From positions 5,395,501 to 5,459,500 of the forward strand of contig NZ_JACHIV010000001.1 of assembly GCF_014203325.1 (NCBI RefSeq): a DNA stretch of 64,000 bases, given 5' to 3'. Under the pieces are notes generated by a model. That model was not told the DNA's origin and searched no databases. It saw only the letters and a list, made by a program, of their open reading frames with translations. Below are positions 1 to 7,857 of the stretch, one piece after another (position 1 is the first letter of the stretch; each line of letters begins with the position of its first letter). Both the position numbers and the translations under genes were made by a program. This DNA comes from Saccharopolyspora gloriosae (GTDB lineage Bacteria; Actinomycetota; Actinomycetes; Mycobacteriales; Pseudonocardiaceae).

Positions 1-917
1 ATGTCCTGGCGTCCCCCGACGAGGAAGCTTTCCATCATGACGCCGCGGATGGCGTCGACCCCGCTGGCGAGCTGGGCTCCGACTGCCGAGACCACCTTCG
101 GCTGCTTGGTGTGGTCCTTTCCGCTGTTCCCGTGGCTCGCGTCGATGACCACCGCGGGCGGTAAGCCAGCGGCCCGCAACATGGCAGCCGCACGCCGCAC
201 CGAGGTGATCCCGTAGTTGGGTCCGCTCTTCCCGCCTCGCAGGATCACGTGCGCGGCTCCGTTCCCCGAGCTGCGCACCCAGTTCACCGCCCCGTCGGGG
301 CCGGACGCGAGGAAGCGGTGCGGGTGCCTCGCGGTGATCACCGCGTCGACCGCGGCCTGGAGCGATCCGCTGGTGCCGTTCTTCATGCCGATCGGCATCG
401 GCAGTGCGCTGGCGAGCTGGCGGTGGACCTGGCTCTCCACTGTTCGAGCACCGATGGCGCCGTAGCTGACGAGGTCTCCGAGGTAGTCCGCCGCGAAGGG
501 ACTGACCCATTCCGTGGCGACAGGGAGATCGAGTTCGACCAGGTCGAGCAGCAACCGGCGAGACAGACGGAGCCCGGTTTCGATGTCCGAGGTGTCGTCC
601 AGCGCCGGGTCGGCGAGCAGACCCGTCCAACCGACGGTGGTGCGCGGCTTCTCGAAATAGGCGCGCATGACGATGAGGAGCTCGTCATCGAGTTCAGCGG
701 CCAGTTCGCGCAGGTGGTTCGCGTAGTGCCTCGTCGCCGCCACGTCGTGCACCGAGCACGGCCCCGCGACCACGAGGACGCGGTCGTCTCGGCCGGCGAG
801 GACGCCTTCGATCGACCGGCGCCATGTCGCGACTCTGGTTGCGACCTCGTCGCCGGCGGGGAACTCCGCCAACAGCCGGGCAGGCGAGGTGACCTCGACG
901 ACGGACTTCCCACTCAC
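1..917 (-). CDS. aroG: Class I DAHP synthase (3-deoxy-7-phosphoheptulonate synthase), 3' end off the window
   Basis: Catalyses PEP plus erythrose-4-phosphate condensation, the first step of the shikimate pathway. Reading the minus strand gives the AroF/G/H family motifs in order: a GPCSVHD phosphate/PEP loop, YFEKPRTTVGWTG, ESQVHRQLAS, and IDASHGNSGKDHTKQ. These match the E. coli-type enzyme rather than the class II plant type usual in actinomycetes, so it may be a second isozyme. About 305 codons are present; roughly 45 C-terminal residues of a typical 350-residue enzyme lie beyond base 1. A GTG at 917 has GGAG 8 nt upstream; an in-frame ATG at 983 would add 22 residues and lacks a clear ribosome-binding site. 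The family call is firm, the start less so. Confidence 0.88.
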   Translation of the reverse strand, partial: MSGKSVVEVTSPARLLAEFPAGDEVATRVATWRRSIEGVLAGRDDRVLVVAGPCSVHDVAATRHYANHLRELAAELDDELLIVMRAYFEKPRTTVGWTGLLADPALDDTSDIETGLRLSRRLLLDLVELDLPVATEWVSPFAADYLGDLVSYGAIGARTVESQVHRQLASALPMPIGMKNGTSGSLQAAVDAVITARHPHRFLASGPDGAVNWVRSSGNGAAHVILRGGKSGPNYGITSVRRAAAMLRAAGLPPAVVIDASHGNSGKDHTKQPKVVSAVGAQLASGVDAIRGVMMESFLVGGRQD

Positions 918-994
918 AGGCACGACTCCGATCGACGGCTGCGCGATCAACCCACCCAACAGAGGGCAGCCTAACCTAACCATCGCCCACTGGG

Positions 995-1048
995 TGCGAG
1001 GAAGGGAACCTTTCTGCCACTGGTGGCAGAAAGGTTCCCTTCCTCGCA
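995..1048. repeat. 29-bp repeat family, head-to-head pair
   Basis: Perfect inverted repeat with 26-bp arms around a 2-nt centre. Each arm is one unit, and within each unit AGGAAGG is separated by GAA from a CCTTTCT complement. It lies between the stop of the serine hydrolase gene and the start of aroG, both on the minus strand, so it could act as a terminator or belong to the upstream region of aroG. Confidence 0.9.
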
Positions 1049-1061
1049 TCGAACAACGGGG

Positions 1062-2420
1062 TCAGGGGGTGGGGGTCCAGGGGGTTGCGCCGCCGGGGAT
1101 GGGGGCGTTCGGGTCGTACGGGGTTCGGGTGAAGATGAAGGTGTTCAGGTTCAGGTGGGTCGCGGTTCCGTCGGAGGAACGGCCCACGTGGAGTCGCTCG
1201 CCCGAGTAGTAGCCGTCCAGGCCGGTCCAGGTGCCGTCCTCGTTCCGGCGGAAACGAGATGCTCGGCCGCGCCCCTGCCACGGCACCAGATCCAGCAGGC
1301 CGTCCGGAAGAATCCGCAGCACGTAAGGAGACGGCCCCCAGTACCACTGACCGGTGAGTTCGAGCAGATCAGGCTCGACCCGCGTGCTCGGAGCCCACGC
1401 CTCCGGAATCCGCGGTTCGTGCTCGTCGAGCAGGCCGAGCAAGTCCGTGATGAGCGCCGACGACACTCCCGCAGTCGTGTTGGCCATGAAGATGACACCG
1501 GTCCGATCCGCGGGATCGGCCATCACGGTCGCCAGGAAGCCGGGCATCGAGCCGGTGTGCCCGGCGAGGCGCCGCCCCTGGTTCCTGATCAGCTGAAATC
1601 CGAGTCCGTACCCGGCACGCCAGACGTCTCCGTCGTCCACCGCACCGGCAGCCCGCATCTCCGCGACCGTGTCCGGATGCAGCACCTCGGCCGTCTCACC
1701 GGCGATGAACCGCGCCCACCGCAGCATGTCGTCCAAGGTCGACCACAGCTGTCCCGCAGGGGCCATGGCCCCGCCGTCTTCCGCCGGCTCCGGCAACAAC
1801 ACGTCGGCCCACGGGTGGACCGCCCAGCCTTGCGCATGAGGACTTTCCGGGCCGAAGGTGGTCCGGTTCATGCCCAGCGGCAGGAGGATCTCCTCCCGCA
1901 CCGACTCGTACCAAGAGCGTCCCCGCAGCCGGGCGACGAGCTCCCCCAGAACCCCGAATCCGGTGTTGGAGTAGTGGAAGCCGTGCCGGGGGCTCGGGCG
2001 GACGGCGTCTTCGTCGACACCGGCGATCAGTTCTTCGACCGGGCCGCCTTCGGTGCGTTCCCACCACTGGCCCGCCGGTTCCGCGCTCATCCCGCTGGTG
2101 TGCGTCAGCAGGCGGGTGATGCTGCGGTCTCCGATGGCGGTACCTGGGACGTGCTGGTCCAGCCTGTCTTCGAGGTTGAGAAGGCCTTCGTCGCGCAGCC
2201 GCAGCACCAGGACCGCGATGAACGATTTGGTGATCGAGCCGATTCGGTACTGGGTGTTCGAGGTCGGGGCTTCACCCGACACGAGTCCTCTGCTGCCGGT
2301 CCAGAGCGTTTCCCCGTCGCGGACCAGCCCGGCTATCAGCGAGGGGACGCGGTTCTGGCTCTGCTCAACGGCCAGCCGTCTGAGCAGCGCGCGATCAGTG
2401 GAAGGCAGCAAGGTCGTCAT
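1062..2420 (-). CDS. Serine hydrolase of the beta-lactamase/D-alanyl-D-alanine carboxypeptidase (class C) family
   Basis: A 452-residue penicillin-binding-type serine hydrolase. The three active-site motifs are visible: SxxK as S62-I-T-K65, YxN as Y150-S-N152, and the KTG-equivalent HTG at H288-T-G290. The C-terminal region, about residues 330-452, resembles the lipocalin-like extension of many class C esterases. There is no signal peptide, so a cytoplasmic esterase, amidase or peptidase is as likely as resistance to a beta-lactam. The true substrate cannot be read from the sequence. It is a single gene, flanked on both sides by 29-bp repeat pairs. Confidence 0.85.
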   Translation of the reverse strand: MTTLLPSTDRALLRRLAVEQSQNRVPSLIAGLVRDGETLWTGSRGLVSGEAPTSNTQYRIGSITKSFIAVLVLRLRDEGLLNLEDRLDQHVPGTAIGDRSITRLLTHTSGMSAEPAGQWWERTEGGPVEELIAGVDEDAVRPSPRHGFHYSNTGFGVLGELVARLRGRSWYESVREEILLPLGMNRTTFGPESPHAQGWAVHPWADVLLPEPAEDGGAMAPAGQLWSTLDDMLRWARFIAGETAEVLHPDTVAEMRAAGAVDDGDVWRAGYGLGFQLIRNQGRRLAGHTGSMPGFLATVMADPADRTGVIFMANTTAGVSSALITDLLGLLDEHEPRIPEAWAPSTRVEPDLLELTGQWYWGPSPYVLRILPDGLLDLVPWQGRGRASRFRRNEDGTWTGLDGYYSGERLHVGRSSDGTATHLNLNTFIFTRTPYDPNAPIPGGATPWTPTP

Positions 2421-2445
2421 GGGCTCATGCTGTCACGCCTTTTCC

Positions 2446-2497
2446 GCGAGGAAGGGAACCTTCCTGTCACTGGTGACAGGAAGGTTCCCTTCCTCGC
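2446..2497. repeat. 29-bp repeat family, head-to-head pair in a divergent promoter region
   Basis: Perfect inverted repeat with two 25-bp arms and a TG centre. It sits between the start of the serine hydrolase (minus) and the start of the CPBP gene (plus). A terminator is not expected there, which argues that the family is not simply a transcription terminator. Confidence 0.9.
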
Positions 2498-2538
2498 CGG
2501 GTGGGCGGGAGGGGCGGGGGCGTTGGCAGGATGGGGGT

Positions 2539-3483
2539 GTGGGTGATCGAGTTGATGTTCGGGGTGTGGTGAGCTTCGTCGGGCTGAGCTACCTGGGTAC
2601 GTGGGTGCTGAGCATTCCGTTGTGGCTGACGGGCGCCGGTTTGACGTGGACGTGGGCGCCACTGCTGCTGGTGGTGATGATGTTCGTGCCCGCGGCGTCC
2701 GCGTTCGCGGTCACGAAGTGGATCAGCCCGCGGGACGCGCCGGTGCGCGACCTCGGCGTCACCAATGCCGGTGGCGTCCGGGAGTGGTGGGGCCGGGCGT
2801 TGATCTCGTGGTTCGGCCCACCGGTTCTGATGCTGGTCGCGCTGGGTCTCGGCGCGCTGCTCGGGGTTTATCACGCGGACTGGACCGGTTTCTCCGGCCT
2901 TTCGGAGCAGTTCGGTCTTGAGGCGGGCGGGGTGGGCGCGCCGTCGCTGTCGTCGTTGGCGCTGATGCAGCTCGTGCAGGTGATGCTGCTCGGCTGGTTG
3001 AACGTCATCCCTGCGTTCGGGGAGGAAGTCGGCTGGCGCGGTTACCTGACCACCGCTTTGCTGCCGTTGGGGCAGCCGGCCGCGTTCCTGGTGACGGGCG
3101 TCCTGTGGGGCCTGTGGCACGCTCCGCTGCTCGTCCTCGGATACAACTACCCCAATGCCCCGATCGTCGTCGCGTTCATCATGATGGTGTGCTTCTGCGC
3201 TCTGCTGAGCGCGCTGCTCGGGTGGTTGAGGTTGGCGACCGGCAGCGTGTGGCCCGCCGCGATCGGGCACGGTTTCGTCAACGCCGCGGCCGGTTTCGGC
3301 ATTCTGTTCAGCGCCGCGGGGCACCCGGTGGACAACGTCACGTCGGGCCTGCTCGGCTGGTCCGGATGGATCGTGCTGGCGCTGGCGATTCTGCTGCTGG
3401 TGCTGCTCGGCAAGCTCCCGGTGGTGCTGGTTCGGGAGGCGTCGGGATTGACGCGCGGAGTTCGCCGGCTCAGCCGCCGCTGA
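2539..3483 (+). CDS. CPBP-family intramembrane glutamic protease
   Basis: A polytopic membrane protein of 314 residues in the CPBP (CaaX protease/bacteriocin-processing, Abi) family. The conserved motifs are EExxxR at E162-E163-V-G-W-R167, followed by a membrane-embedded His in GLWHAPL (H194) and the third motif GHGFVN (H244). About eight hydrophobic segments are visible. The substrate is unknown; relatives include prenyl-protein endopeptidases and immunity-type proteins. The GTG at 2539 follows a G-rich purine run; further GTGs at about 2566-2569 are possible starts. A strong hairpin directly follows the stop codon. Confidence 0.83.
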   Translation: MGDRVDVRGVVSFVGLSYLGTWVLSIPLWLTGAGLTWTWAPLLLVVMMFVPAASAFAVTKWISPRDAPVRDLGVTNAGGVREWWGRALISWFGPPVLMLVALGLGALLGVYHADWTGFSGLSEQFGLEAGGVGAPSLSSLALMQLVQVMLLGWLNVIPAFGEEVGWRGYLTTALLPLGQPAAFLVTGVLWGLWHAPLLVLGYNYPNAPIVVAFIMMVCFCALLSALLGWLRLATGSVWPAAIGHGFVNAAAGFGILFSAAGHPVDNVTSGLLGWSGWIVLALAILLLVLLGKLPVVLVREASGLTRGVRRLSRR

Positions 3484-3532
3484 ACGCGAAGAGGGGCCGT
3501 CCGCAGCTCAGCGGACGGCCCCTCTTCGCGTT
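3483..3532. terminator. Bidirectional hairpin terminator between convergent genes
   Basis: A near-perfect 22-bp stem around a 6-nt loop (AGCTCA) begins at the CPBP stop codon and ends 10 bp before the stop of the convergent penicillin-binding-protein gene. It would serve both strands. Confidence 0.8.
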
Positions 3533-3541
3533 CGAGCTCGC

Positions 3542-5650
3542 TTACGGGGCGGGCGGGCCACCCGGCAGCGGCGCGGCCGGAAGGCCTTCGTGGATTCTCG
3601 TCATGGCGTCGAACCAGGTCCGGGCAGGCACCTTGCCACCGAAGATGTTGCCTTCACCGCAGAGGAACGGCGGCGACTCGCCACCGCCGTCGCAGATCCC
3701 GCGGGGACGCGAGCCGTCGGCGTAGGTCAGCACCGCACCGGCCATCTGCGGGGTCGCCGCCAGGAAGGCCGCGGACTTGCTCTCCTGCGTGGTTCCGGTC
3801 TTGCCGATCATGGGCCGGGTCCAGCCCGCCGCGCTCGCCGCGACCTTGGAGGTGCCTTCGGTGTCGTCCTTGCTCATGCCTTGCGCGAGCTGACCGGCGA
3901 CCTCCGGCGAGATGACCTGCTCGCACGGAGCTTCCTTGATCGGGACCTCGTTGCCGTTGCGGTCGCGGATCTCTTCCAGCGGAGTCGGCGGGCAGTAGGT
4001 GCCGCCGCTCATGATGGTGGCGGCCACGTTCGACAGCTCCAGCACGCTGGTGGGCGTGTAGCCGAGGGTGAAGGCACCGCGCTTGTTCTTCTTGACCGCC
4101 TCGGCCTGGGACGGCCCGTTGGAACCGTCGTCGTCGAGGGTGGAGCCGCTGCTGTTCACGCCGTTCATGCCTTGGCGCAGACCGAGCTTGGAGGCCATGT
4201 CGACGGTGGCGTTGAGGCCGACCTTCTCCTGCAGTGCGACGAAGCCGGTGTTGGGCGAGGTCGCGAGCGCCATCTGCAGGGTGCGGTCCCCTGGCTGGAC
4301 GCCCTCGGCGTTGCCGACCGTGTACGGGTTCGTCCCGTTCTTGTACACGCTGGAGGTGTAGGTCGCGGGCACGGGGACGTTGTCGTGGATCGTCATGCCC
4401 TGCTCGAGCGCGGCGGCGGCGGTGAAGACCTTGTAGATCGACCCCGCACCGAAGGGCTGCACCCGGCTGACGATGTCGTAGGCCGTCTGCCCCGCGTTGG
4501 GGTCGTTGCCGAAGTCGCGGTTGGCGACCAGCGCGCGAACCTTGTGCTTGTCCGTTCCCGGTTCGACGACGGACATGGCGTTGGCGATGCCGTCGGTCTG
4601 CGTGGGGACCTGCTTCTTCGCGGCTTCCTTCGCCGCGTCGCTGGACTTGCGGTCCAGCGTGGTGCGGATCGTGTAGCCGCCGGTTTCCAGCTTCTCGTCG
4701 TCGATGCCGGAACGTTCCAGGTAGTGGCGCACGTACTCGCAGAAGAACCCGTCGGTGGTGCCGTCGCCGATGCCGACGCAACCGTTCGGCGGGCGGCCCA
4801 GCTGCGGCGTCAACCCGAGCGGCTCGTTCTTCGCGATCTGAGCGTCTTCCTCGCTGATCCGGAGGCTGTTGTGCGGATCCGTCATCAGGTCGATCACCAG
4901 GTTGCGGCGTTCCAGCGCCTCATCCGGGTTGGACCGCGGGTTCAGCGAACCGGGCTGGTTGACGACCGCGGCGAGCAGCGCCGATTGGGAGACCGTCAGC
5001 TTGTCCGGGGTGGTGCCGAAGTAGGTCTGCGCGCCGGCGCCCACGCCGAAGGTCTGGTTCCCGACCGGCACCACGTTCAGGTAGCCGGTGAGGATCTCCT
5101 CCTTGGTCATGGTGCGTTCGAGCTCAACGGCGATCTTCGCTTCGCGCAGCTTCCGCGCGATCGTCGTCTCCTTGGCCTTCTCCGCGTCGACCTCGTTCTG
5201 GGCGACGACGTGCACCAGGTAGTTCTTCACGTACTGCTGCGTGATCGTCGACGCGCCCTGCGCCGTGCCACCGGTGCTGACGTTCTTCGCGAGCGCACGC
5301 ATCGTGCCCTGCCAGTCGACGCCGTCGTGGTTCCAGAAGCGCTTGTCCTCCACCGCGGTGATCGCGGCCTTCATGTAGCCGGAGATCTGCTCGGGCTTCG
5401 TCTCGACCCGGTAGTCCTCGAAGAAGTGCGCGATCGGCTCGCCGTCCTTGTCGGTCACCACCGACACCTGAGGCATGTCCCGCTTGGCCAGTGAACTGGA
5501 CATGCTCGACATCGCGTCGGTGGCCTGGTTCACCACCGCCCCGGCGCCGGTCGCCATCGGCATCATCAGGAACGCCACCAGCACACCGGCCAGTACGCAC
5601 AGCCCGAACATCTTCAACAGCACGCCGCTGCGCACGCCTGCCCCAATCAC
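3542..5650 (-). CDS. ponA: Class A penicillin-binding protein (bifunctional transglycosylase/transpeptidase)
   Basis: A 702-residue peptidoglycan synthase. An N-terminal membrane anchor spans about residues 11-35. The GT51 glycosyltransferase domain has catalytic E101 in EDKRFWNHDG and the GASTITQQ motif at 132-139. The transpeptidase domain carries S404-I-Y-K407, the SxN motif S465-P-N467 and K617-T-G619. All catalytic motifs are intact. There is no C-terminal PASTA domain; the protein ends in a short Pro/Ala/Gly tail outside the membrane. GTG at 5650 is the start, as no in-frame ATG lies nearby upstream. It is a single gene, convergent with the CPBP gene. Mycobacterial PonA-type enzymes are the closest comparison I recall. 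Confidence 0.93.
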   Translation of the reverse strand: MIGAGVRSGVLLKMFGLCVLAGVLVAFLMMPMATGAGAVVNQATDAMSSMSSSLAKRDMPQVSVVTDKDGEPIAHFFEDYRVETKPEQISGYMKAAITAVEDKRFWNHDGVDWQGTMRALAKNVSTGGTAQGASTITQQYVKNYLVHVVAQNEVDAEKAKETTIARKLREAKIAVELERTMTKEEILTGYLNVVPVGNQTFGVGAGAQTYFGTTPDKLTVSQSALLAAVVNQPGSLNPRSNPDEALERRNLVIDLMTDPHNSLRISEEDAQIAKNEPLGLTPQLGRPPNGCVGIGDGTTDGFFCEYVRHYLERSGIDDEKLETGGYTIRTTLDRKSSDAAKEAAKKQVPTQTDGIANAMSVVEPGTDKHKVRALVANRDFGNDPNAGQTAYDIVSRVQPFGAGSIYKVFTAAAALEQGMTIHDNVPVPATYTSSVYKNGTNPYTVGNAEGVQPGDRTLQMALATSPNTGFVALQEKVGLNATVDMASKLGLRQGMNGVNSSGSTLDDDGSNGPSQAEAVKKNKRGAFTLGYTPTSVLELSNVAATIMSGGTYCPPTPLEEIRDRNGNEVPIKEAPCEQVISPEVAGQLAQGMSKDDTEGTSKVAASAAGWTRPMIGKTGTTQESKSAAFLAATPQMAGAVLTYADGSRPRGICDGGGESPPFLCGEGNIFGGKVPARTWFDAMTRIHEGLPAAPLPGGPPAP

Positions 5651-6009
5651 CGCATGTCTTTGACGACCTGGTCTCGACCGCTAGCCGCGGGCCCGGCGCA
5701 TGCGCCAAGGCGGCGGTTCCGAGCGTTCCGGGAAGGCGCGGCAACTCTGCCGTGAGGTCGCCGAACCTGCTCCGTCGGTCCCTCCGTTGATATCACACCG
5801 GCCTGTCAAGGCCGACCTCCGGCCGACCTTCCGAAAACGGCATTCGCCCTGGCACCGCGCAGAAAATCGACCGTGCGGCGCAACCGTCGCATTCTTCCGC
5901 CGCGACGCGCGGCCACCCGGGCGACGGTCGCGGCGGATAGACCGAAGTCACGGCGAACTCCGTGATCGAGCGCCTACACTTGGTCACAACGAACCGTGCG
6001 GAGGAACCA
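5651..6009. other. Divergent intergenic region without a gene
   Basis: About 360 bp separate ponA (minus) from the small plus-strand gene. It must hold both promoters. A possible -10 hexamer TACACT lies at about 5972-5977 for the plus-strand gene. I see no 29-bp repeat and no convincing reading frame. Confidence 0.4.
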
Positions 6010-6381
6010 ATGATCGACCCGTTCTTCGATTCCCTCGCCACCGCGCTCGGCGGTCAGATCGCCGTCGCACTGGGCAGCGCCGCGCAGGGCGCGCTGGACA
6101 AGGTGCGCGGCCTGCTGCGCCGCCGGGACGACCCGACGACGCTGGCCGCGCTCGAGGCCGCGGAGAGCGGTGCGGGACGACCGCAGATCGAGGCGTTGGC
6201 CGAACGGCTGGACCAGGTCGCTCAGGACGATCCGGAGTTCGGCGCGGAGCTGCGCGAGGCGGGCGCGGAAGTGCACCACGAGCTGTCCGCGACGCAGAAC
6301 CGGGTGGTCAACCAGAACTCCGGCACCGTGCGCACCTTGATCCAAGGCGAGCAGATCAACGGCGACATCACCTTCAACTGA
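6010..6381 (+). CDS. Small protein with a C-terminal RHIM/amyloid-signalling-like tail
   Basis: A 123-residue soluble protein of unknown function. The first 45 residues are Ala/Leu-rich and probably helical, a charged helix-rich middle follows, and the last 25 residues are Asn/Gln/Gly-rich, with VVNQNSGTV then TLIQG and INGDITF. That tail resembles the short amyloid motifs (RHIM-like, BASS) found on actinobacterial NLR and effector-associated proteins; this is pattern recognition, not a database match. The ATG at 6010 follows CGGAGGA at good spacing; an in-frame GTG at 5962 is an unlikely earlier start. The neighbours, ponA and a membrane-protein gene, do not reveal a partner. Confidence 0.7.
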   Translation: MIDPFFDSLATALGGQIAVALGSAAQGALDKVRGLLRRRDDPTTLAALEAAESGAGRPQIEALAERLDQVAQDDPEFGAELREAGAEVHHELSATQNRVVNQNSGTVRTLIQGEQINGDITFN

Positions 6382-6398
6382 CGCCGGATCCGGCCCGG

Positions 6399-6800
6399 TC
6401 AGCCCGCCCGCTGGTCGGCGTCGTTGAGTTCCGCGAGGTAGCGGTTGTACTCGGCCAGCTGCGGGTCCTCGCCCACCTCTACGGGAGGTGCGGGCGGCGG
6501 CACGAGCGGACGCCTGCGGCGCGCGGCGCCGTCGTCCTCCGGTTCCGCCGGCTCCGCGGGTTCCGAAGTGTCCGACGCGGCCTGCGGCGGGTCGTGCTGC
6601 TGCAGCTCCATGCGGATCAACCACACCCACATGCAGAGCGTGAACACCCCGAACAGCGGCCACTGCAGCGCGTAACCCAGGTTCTGGAAGCTGCCGCCCG
6701 CTTCGTGCGCACGATCCCACTGCCACCACGCCAGGAAGGCCGTTGCGATCACCGCGGCGATGAACACCGCGTGCAGCAGCAACCAGCGTGGAGTCAGCAT
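6399..6800 (-). CDS. Conserved actinobacterial two-pass membrane protein
   Basis: 133 residues with two hydrophobic segments (about residues 5-22 and 44-62) joined by a short loop containing WWQWDRA, a signature of a small, widely conserved actinobacterial membrane protein family of unknown role. The C-terminal half is acidic and Pro-rich, with a conserved-looking end (EVGEDPQLAEYNRYLAELN). The ATG at 6800 has GAGGG about 10 nt upstream and is preferred over a GTG at 6809. It converges with the small amyloid-tail gene, whose stop is only 17 bp away. I do not recognise a function. Confidence 0.75.
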   Translation of the reverse strand: MLTPRWLLLHAVFIAAVIATAFLAWWQWDRAHEAGGSFQNLGYALQWPLFGVFTLCMWVWLIRMELQQHDPPQAASDTSEPAEPAEPEDDGAARRRRPLVPPPAPPVEVGEDPQLAEYNRYLAELNDADQRAG

Positions 6801-6942
6801 CCGAGTCACGCCCTCGATTCTAGGCGTTGCTCCCGGCGACCTTGAGCTGGTGAGCGCACAGCACCGCCATCGACGGCACGTCCGGCCACCACCAGGCCCG
6901 GCCCCGGAACTCGAGGCGCCGCCGCAGCACGAGCCGATGACT

Positions 6943-7025
6943 GCGAGCAAGGGAACCTTTCTGTCACCGACGCGAGGAAGGGAACCTTTCTGTCACCGAC
7001 GCGAGCAAGGGAACCTTCCTGTCAC
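6943..7025. repeat. 29-bp repeat family, three direct copies
   Basis: Units start at 6943, 6972 and 7001, exactly 29 bp apart, with no spacer. They lie 28 bp after the stop of the next minus-strand gene (7054) and upstream of the membrane-protein gene. Confidence 0.9.
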
Positions 7026-7053
7026 GTCTCGCGTGCGCTCGGTGCCAGTGGGG

Positions 7054-7746
7054 TCACTCGGTGAGTTCGTGGAGCATGCGCTGGGCGTCGGCGAGCTGCT
7101 GCTCGAGCTGCTCGACGCGTTCGCGCTGCTGTTCCCGCGCGGCCTCCAGCAGCGGTTCGACGGCGGCGGCGACCTCTTCGTGCAACGACTTGGCCGCCTG
7201 GGCCACGGCCGAGGTCGACACGGGCGTGGGGCGCAGGACCCGCTTCTTCCCGGTGCTGACCTCGACGTTCCACTGGCCCGCCTGGTCGGCCGTCAAGATC
7301 ACGGTGGCGCCCGCCGGCGGCTTCGGCTTACGCCGGTTCGCCGCCGCGGCCGGTTTCGGAGCGGATTCGGCGCCGGCGTTCGGCGCGGAACGCGCGGGCT
7401 CCGGAGGGCGAGCGGGGGCGGCAGCAGGCTTCGGCTCCGGTGCCTTCGCCGCCGCCTGGGGGGCTTCGGCGACGGGGGCGACCGGCTCCGGCTCCTTGCG
7501 CTTGCGCGGCGGCTTGACCGTCGTGACCTCCGCCGCCGAGAAGGACAGGACGTCCTTGGATCCGGCCGGGCGGATCTGGATGAAGTCGCCCTCGGCCGGT
7601 TCGTCCAGCGCGATGACCTTGCCGGACCGCCCCTCCGGCACACCGACCGCTGCTGAGGTGAACCACAGCGTCGGTGTACCGCCGGAGGACAGTTCTTCGC
7701 GGAGTCCCCGGATCTCGTCGGACGACAACGTGCGGGCCTGTGGCAT
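7054..7746 (-). CDS. Conserved hypothetical protein (resembles DUF6319)
   Basis: A 230-residue protein in three parts. The N-terminal 80 residues form a conserved globular segment with LWFTSAAVGVPEGRSGKV and FIQIRPAGSKDVLSF, which I associate with the actinobacterial DUF6319 family from memory. A long Ala/Pro/Lys-rich linker follows (about 80-145). The C-terminal part has a short beta-like segment with QAGQWNVEV and then a predicted coiled coil (about 180-230, rich in Glu, Gln and Leu). No catalytic residues are evident. ATG at 7746. Neighbours on both sides are unrelated single genes. Function unknown; the coiled coil suggests self-association. Confidence 0.75.
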   Translation of the reverse strand: MPQARTLSSDEIRGLREELSSGGTPTLWFTSAAVGVPEGRSGKVIALDEPAEGDFIQIRPAGSKDVLSFSAAEVTTVKPPRKRKEPEPVAPVAEAPQAAAKAPEPKPAAAPARPPEPARSAPNAGAESAPKPAAAANRRKPKPPAGATVILTADQAGQWNVEVSTGKKRVLRPTPVSTSAVAQAAKSLHEEVAAAVEPLLEAAREQQRERVEQLEQQLADAQRMLHELTE

Positions 7747-7857
7747 CGGAGCCCCTAGCTCAAGATGCGCCCCGCCCTCCGGCCCAACACCGGTGAACTC
7801 AGCCGGGGCTGTTCCAACAACGACGCCCGGAACTATATCGAACGCCCGTGCGAAGCA

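Noticed and set aside
1023-2546. Plus-strand open frame covering the serine hydrolase gene
   Set aside because: It starts inside a repeat and has no recognisable motif, whereas the minus strand shows all three serine hydrolase motifs.
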